This document shows, in pieces, positions 59,830 to 64,000 of a stretch of DNA of 64,000 bases. Source of the DNA: Gnetum montanum (Eukaryota > Streptophyta > Gnetopsida > Gnetales > Gnetaceae); the NCBI GenBank assembly GCA_015680685.1, contig MNCI01008292.1:133957-197956 (forward strand). Reading direction: 5' to 3'. The notes beneath the pieces were generated by a model. The model did no database searches. It was not told the origin of the DNA and worked only from the letters and a program-made list of their open reading frames with translations. Each line of letters opens with the position of its first letter. The first letter of the stretch is position 1. Both the position numbers and the translations under genes were made by a program.

Positions 59830-60625
59830 GAATCGGAGTGGCTCAACGCTGCTTACTGTGTGACTGGTGCTGCGCATGATGCCTTCATTTTTGTTTCACC
59901 ACCAAAAACTTCACGACTGGTCATTGGAGCTACTCAGTAACAGTGGTGGCACATTCTAGGTTTGGGGCCCGGGGCTACGCTTCATTGTAACCTAGGATGT
60001 TGGCAACTTGCACCACATTCTGCGGACACATTACCAGATGTTTGTGAGAGGACGATGGTTCTAGGACATGATGGGAAACTACCTTAGAAACTCTGGTTTA
60101 TTCATGAATGGTGATCGTTATCACTACCTCATCACCTCCGCCAGCTTCGCCATTGCGTCCAAGAGCTTCCGTCTACACACTGCCCACTCCCTGCAACGGG
60201 AAATCCAGCTGAATCTACTCCCTGAACTCACAGCAGTTGTAGATTCCAGACAGCTCCTAGATTTGCAGTAGTTGTTCATCTGGTTTACTTTCTGGAACAT
60301 ACTCGTCACCGATCTTGGCGTGGATGCTCACCAGGCTCTAGGACGGGAGGGACTTGAGAGGTTCATCAATGCCACTGAAACTGCAAGTTAGATGTGTGTG
60401 AGATGCTTTTTCTGTCCACGGATAGCGTGGAAGTTCATGTGGTGTCTGTGTATCAGCCCTGAAGGGAGGCTCCGTAGGGCTCAAGATTTCGTATGGCAAT
60501 GCATAGACCAGCTCGTGGATTTTCTCCGCTAGAAACTGTGCTTTTCCCAGTCCGATATCAGTTAGGGCCAGCCGCTAGATCTACCCTTCGTTAGTTTGCT
60601 CCTTGATGCTGAGTCTGAATGTTAG
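59830..60625 (+). pseudogene. Cytochrome P450 pseudogene fragment (CYP86 clan, CYP94/CYP86/CYP704-like)
   Basis: Plus-strand frames give an N-terminal to middle part of a P450, roughly residues 60-290 of a 500-residue enzyme. Blocks in order are EWLNAAYC; TVVAHSRFGARGY (59940-59980, the region before TANPxNVEHML); GNYLRNSGLFMNGDRYHYL (the LGDLLGxGIFxxDGExW helix C region); SFAIASKSFR (the ASxEFxTKSLR block); LLPEL...VVDSRQLLDLQ; F*FTFWNILVTDLGVDAHQAL (the FTFDNICxxAFGVDPxxL block); FINATETA; and IAWKFMWCLCISPEGRLRRA (the WKxxRxLNxGSExxLRxA block). The I-helix, ExxR and heme-cysteine regions are absent, and several stops interrupt it. This clan normally makes fatty acid omega-hydroxylases, but this copy cannot be functional. 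Confidence 0.75.
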
Positions 60626-61110
60626 GAACTCTCGAGGTTTTTATTTTATTTTTATTTAGAATAACACAAACCTTTTCTCATATGCTTCGTACTAGAAATG
60701 AGATCAGAAGATAAAATTAGAAGAAGGCAAGAACATTCTCTTTGGTTGCTCCCTTGGGTTCTAGCATCCTGGCCTCTGTATACTAGGGCACTCTTAGAAA
60801 TGGCACATGGCAGCAGCAACTAAACACCACACAGCAACATTATCGGACATGGTGGCAGAACCTTCTTTCATGGTGGTAGTTGATATAGGGTTCTTGTAGG
60901 ACGGAATAATTTGAAACTATTTGTAGAAATCGGCAGTTTCAGGCCTGGCACATTCACATTCAGCCTTCACATTTAGAGGCGTTCTTAACGGCACCAAGAA
61001 GCCAGCAACAAATTTTACCCAGATTTAAAATGTAAATTTACTTTTACAAATTTACAAGGACCAGCTTTCTTCATTTAAAAAACCATACAGTTGCCAACAC
61101 CAACGTCTAC
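60626..61110. other. Unassigned DNA between the P450 fragment and LTR-X copy 2
   Basis: I see no motif or repeat. The sequence immediately after the P450 fragment becomes A+T-rich, with TTTTATTTTATTTTTATTTA at about 60637-60657. Confidence 0.4.
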
Positions 61111-62408
61111 ATTAAGGTGGATGCCGAATTACTTTCTTACTACCGCCTATTCATAAAAATTACTAGGGCTTCAATGATATTTAACATTAAAAGATTATAA
61201 ATTCTAAATAATTAAAATAAAATGAAAATTTTATAAAGCTCTTATAGTATGGAGATCTTGGATTTATTTTAAAAATTATTATATAGGTTGTTNNNNNNNN
61301 NNNNNNNNNNNNNNNNNNNNNNNNNNNNNNNNNNNNNNNNNNNNNNNNNNNNNNNNNNNNNNNNNNNNNNNNNNNNNNNNNNNNNNNNNNNNNNNNNNNN
61401 NNNNNNNNNNNNNNNNNNNNNNNNNNNNNNNNNNNNNNNNNNNNNNNNNNNNNNNNNNNNNNNNNNNNNNNNNNNNNNNNNNNNNNNNNNNNNNNNNNNN
61501 NNNNNNNNNNNNNNNNNNNNNNNNNNNNNNNNNNNNNNNNNNNNNNNNNNNNNNNNNNNNNNNNNNNNNNNNNNNNNNNNNNNNNNNNNNNNNNNNNNNN
61601 NNNNNNNNNNNNNNNNNNNNNNNNNNNNNNNNNNNNNNNNNNNNNNNNNNNNNNNNNNNNNNNNNNNNNNNNNNNNNNNNNNNNNNNNNNNNNNNNNNNN
61701 NNNNNNNNNNNNNNNNNNNNNNNNNNNNNNNNNNNNNNNNNNNNNNNNNNNNNNNNNNNNNNNNNNNNNNNNNNNNNNNNNNNNNNNNNNNNNNNNNNNN
61801 NNNNNNNNNNNNNNNNNNNNNNNNNNNNNNNNNNNNNNNNNNNNNNNNNNNNNNNNNNNNNNNNNNNNNNNNNNNNNNNNNNNNNNNNNNNNNNNNNNNN
61901 NNNNNNNNNNNNNNNNNNNNNNNNNNNNNNNNNNNNNNNNNNNNNNNNNNNNNNNNNNNNNNNNNNNNNNNNNNNNNNNNNNNNNNNNNNNNNNNNNNNN
62001 NNNNNNNNNNNNNNNNNNNNNNNNNNNNNNNNNNNNNNNNNNNNNNNNNNNNNNNNNNNNNNNNNNNNNNNNNNNNNNNNNNNNNNNNNNNNNNNNNNNN
62101 NNNNNNNNNNNNNNNNNNNNNNNNNNNNNNNNNNNNNNNNNNNNNNNNNNNNNNNNNNNNNNNNNNNNNNNNNNNNNNNNNNNNNNNNNNNNNNNNNNNN
62201 NNNNNNNNNNNNNNNNNNNNNNNNNNNNNNNNNNNNNNNNNNNNNNNNNNNNNNNNNNNNNNNNNNNCAACAGCACACACACATACTCACATTAACTACT
62301 GAGTCTATTTGGAGGTATCTGGGCCTTGGTGTTGCCAGAAGACCAGCAAGCACCTAAATCCTATTCGAGGACACTCGTTGGTGGTCGTGTCGCAAACAGT
62401 CACCAACG
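61111..62408 (+). mobile_element. LTR-X copy 2, interrupted by an assembly gap
   Basis: 61130-61292 (ACTACCGCC, then an A+T-rich part with GATTTATTTTAAAAATTATTATATAGG) aligns with the inverted U3-like part of copy 1 near 35850-36000. 62268-62408 aligns closely with 34500-34357 inverted (GGTATCTGGGCCTTGGTGTT, ACCAGCAAGCACCTAAATCC, CACTCGTTGGTGGTCG). The middle is the N gap. The right end joins element D's gag directly, so it is the 3' LTR or a solo LTR. The left boundary is approximate. Confidence 0.6.
61293..62267. other. Assembly gap (975 N)
   Basis: This is a run of N inside LTR-X copy 2. Long open frames across it are artefacts of the gap. Confidence 0.99.
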
Positions 62409-64000
62409 ACGGCATTGTGAACTACTCAAGAATCCCTCCTTGGCCCTGCCAAATGAACCACTAGTTCCCAAGAACTTCAAGCTAGACCATTTCTACGACT
62501 ACCACTAGTTGTGTGGTCATGATACGGAATGCTATTGGGCATTGAAAGATGACATTCAATGCATGATCAACCAAGGCAAGTTGATCCTCGATAGCAGTAG
62601 TCTAGTTCATCTAGAAAACTAGTCTATGCATGTGTACCAAGACCCATTGAATGCAAATAATGCAGGGTACACTATCAACATGGTGGGTATGAATGGCGAT
62701 GGCTCAGCACTGCCATAGAAACCCTTTGTGCTGCACGTGCCCCCTTGTCCAACTGATGCAACAAACCCATCGAAATTGATGGGCACGACGCAACAACAAT
62801 CCTTTGCCCTCCGAGTTCTACATCGGAAATCAGTTCCATAGCTGATTGTTGCTTAAGTTATAGCTTAGCCTACACCCACACCTCAAGCACCTTTTGTCAT
62901 TAGGGTGCCAAAGCCATCAGCTGCTCCTACTACATAGGGGTAAACGTCTAAGTTAATGTCCCAACGTCAACCCACAAAGAGAGGAGAAAGGCGTGTGACA
63001 GATAAAATAACCAAGGACCGCATTACGATGGGGTTTCCTAAGCCTACCCCTCTGGCCTCGATGCCCTTGGCTCCTTCTTCATCTAAAAATGACGACATTA
63101 CGTAGACATGACCATCTTCTCCCAACCCAAGGAAATATAGCCCTCAACCAGAAACTGTTCCTCCCCAAGAGATCCGTCTCTTGGGACGAATGGAAGAAGA
63201 GAAGGGCAAAAAACAACCAGACCATGGGCATAATCTCCTTGATGCTTTTACACATGTCAAGTAGGCTCTCAAATAGAAAAATACAATGTTGAGCCTGTAT
63301 GACTTGATGATGACATCCCAATCGCATTGTGAAGCCATTGTTCACATGCTAGCATCCATACCGGTGGATAAAAGCTTGCTAGCAGATGAAGAAGCAATCC
63401 ATTTGATCATGCTTTTCCCCCTACTAAACAACCATGGCCTTCCCAACTGACATTCCATGACGAGTCCATTAAGGATGACCCAGAAAAGGGTTAGGTGACA
63501 ACAACGCTCATGTTCATCACTATCTGGGTCGGCTAGTACAAGATCTGGAGAGTACACATAGATGACAGGGCTACTGCCAATGTCATTCCATTTACCATAG
63601 TGGACAAACTAGGTTTGATCGACCAGATCAATCCCACGATGATGTCATGCTTGAAGTTGTTTAACAGGGCACAGGTGCAAGTTAAGGGAACTGTGTAGAT
63701 CAGTTTGTAGTAGGGGATCAATTCCCCACAAATGCAGTGTTCATCATTATCGAGGAGATGCCCAATTTCAACCTAATCTTGGGGAGGTCTTGGTTGGCTC
63801 AGCTAAGGGCCGTCTCATCATCCATTCACCAAGAGATCCACTTGCCCTATGCGAAAGGGGAAGTGATCATCCACAGTGATAAGATGACTCCTCAAGCTGT
63901 TAACAACGTGGAGATGGAATAGGGTTCAGAGATTGAAATCCTGAAGATCAAACCCCTATCCCAATAGTTGTACAGGCTGACACAATGGCCAATGAAAGAA
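62409..64000 (+). pseudogene. gag-pro: Element D gag 3' part and protease pseudogene, running off the window
   Basis: Plus-strand frames resume at HCELLKNPSLALPNEP and continue FKLDHFYDYH*LCGHDTECYW (62480-62535), a decayed form of the Tat-type CDYHxxxGHDTExC zinc knuckle followed by KDDIQCMINQGKL. A Pro/Thr-rich stretch follows. Then QEIRLLGRMEEEK (63163-63200) and LLDAFTHVK (63240-63262) parallel element C at 40240-40335. The protease part lies at about 63540-63880: WRVHIDDRATANV where DDGAAT is expected (Gly changed to Arg), NLILGRSWLAQL near 63770, then a tail with QEIHLPYAKGEVIIHSDKM. Stops are scattered through it. RT would lie beyond 64000. Confidence 0.8.

Larger units (their letters stand above)
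59446..62408 (+). mobile_element. Insertion of about 3 kb within element D gag, with a P450 fragment and LTR-X copy 2
   Basis: Comparison with element C shows that D's gag sequence is continuous if 59446-62408 is removed: the left side ends KCH and the right side resumes D..HCEL, where C has KRHDRYCEL. The inserted segment starts TGGCTATTGG and ends CACCAACG. It contains a cytochrome P450 fragment (59830-60625), unassigned DNA, and an LTR-X copy in plus orientation that spans a gap. A clean target-site duplication is not visible (ACAGA on the left, ACGAC or ACGGC on the right). Confidence 0.6.

Noticed and set aside
59830-60625. Functional cytochrome P450 gene
   Set aside because: It has several stops and lacks the I-helix, ExxR and heme-binding cysteine regions.
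61187-62353. Frames of 333-388 residues on both strands
   Set aside because: Artefacts of the 975-N gap; only a few real residues at each end.

Overview
This window looks like nuclear DNA from a large-genome seed plant, most likely a gymnosperm such as a conifer, although a large-genome angiosperm is not excluded. The reasons are one intact plant-type gene split by a 7.4 kb intron, an A+T-rich background, old LINE relics, and long nests of stop-ridden Ty3/gypsy elements of the Athila-like and Tat-like kinds. There is nothing bacterial here: no operons, ribosome binding sites or CRISPR arrays.

Layout. 1-181 is the end of an LTR. 3581-11773 is an intact two-exon sphingoid-base C4-hydroxylase gene with a long leader that carries three short uORFs. 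Its intron holds a minus-strand LINE and a plus-strand LINE relic. 11774-18300 is mostly featureless and contains one tRNA-like SINE and one tandem duplication. 18307-18558 (minus strand) is a small gene-like ORF of 83 codons with a TATA box and an upstream ACGT-rich motif cluster. 19460-20176 is a decayed satellite-like array.

From 20177 to the end of the window I read a nest. Element A (Athila-like, plus) starts with an LTR at 20177, has gag to 22827, is interrupted by element B (same family, minus, 22828-30869), continues with protease/RT/RNase H/integrase to about 34350, is interrupted again by 34357-54411, and resumes with a third ORF and a 3' LTR (54412-55831). The second interruption holds an unrelated LTR in minus orientation (LTR-X copy 1), an unassigned stretch, and Tat-like material: gag-protease (38.4-41.2 kb), a tandem array, a long antisense ORF relic, U3-like sequence, then RT, two RNase H domains and integrase (47.7-51.1 kb), another array, and a clear 3' LTR (52741-54411). 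Another Tat-like element, D, is inserted into A's 3' LTR at 55832 and runs off the window. D is itself split within gag by a 3 kb insertion (about 59446-62408) that contains a cytochrome P450 gene fragment and LTR-X copy 2.

All retroelement reading frames are broken and several catalytic residues are lost, so none looks autonomous. The cellular gene that clearly makes sense is the hydroxylase. The most interesting leftovers are the third ORF of the A/B family, the antisense ORF with its paired tandem arrays in the Tat material, the P450 fragment beside LTR-X, and the small TATA-driven ORF at 18.3 kb. Domain calls were made by eye from translated sequence; no database search was run.
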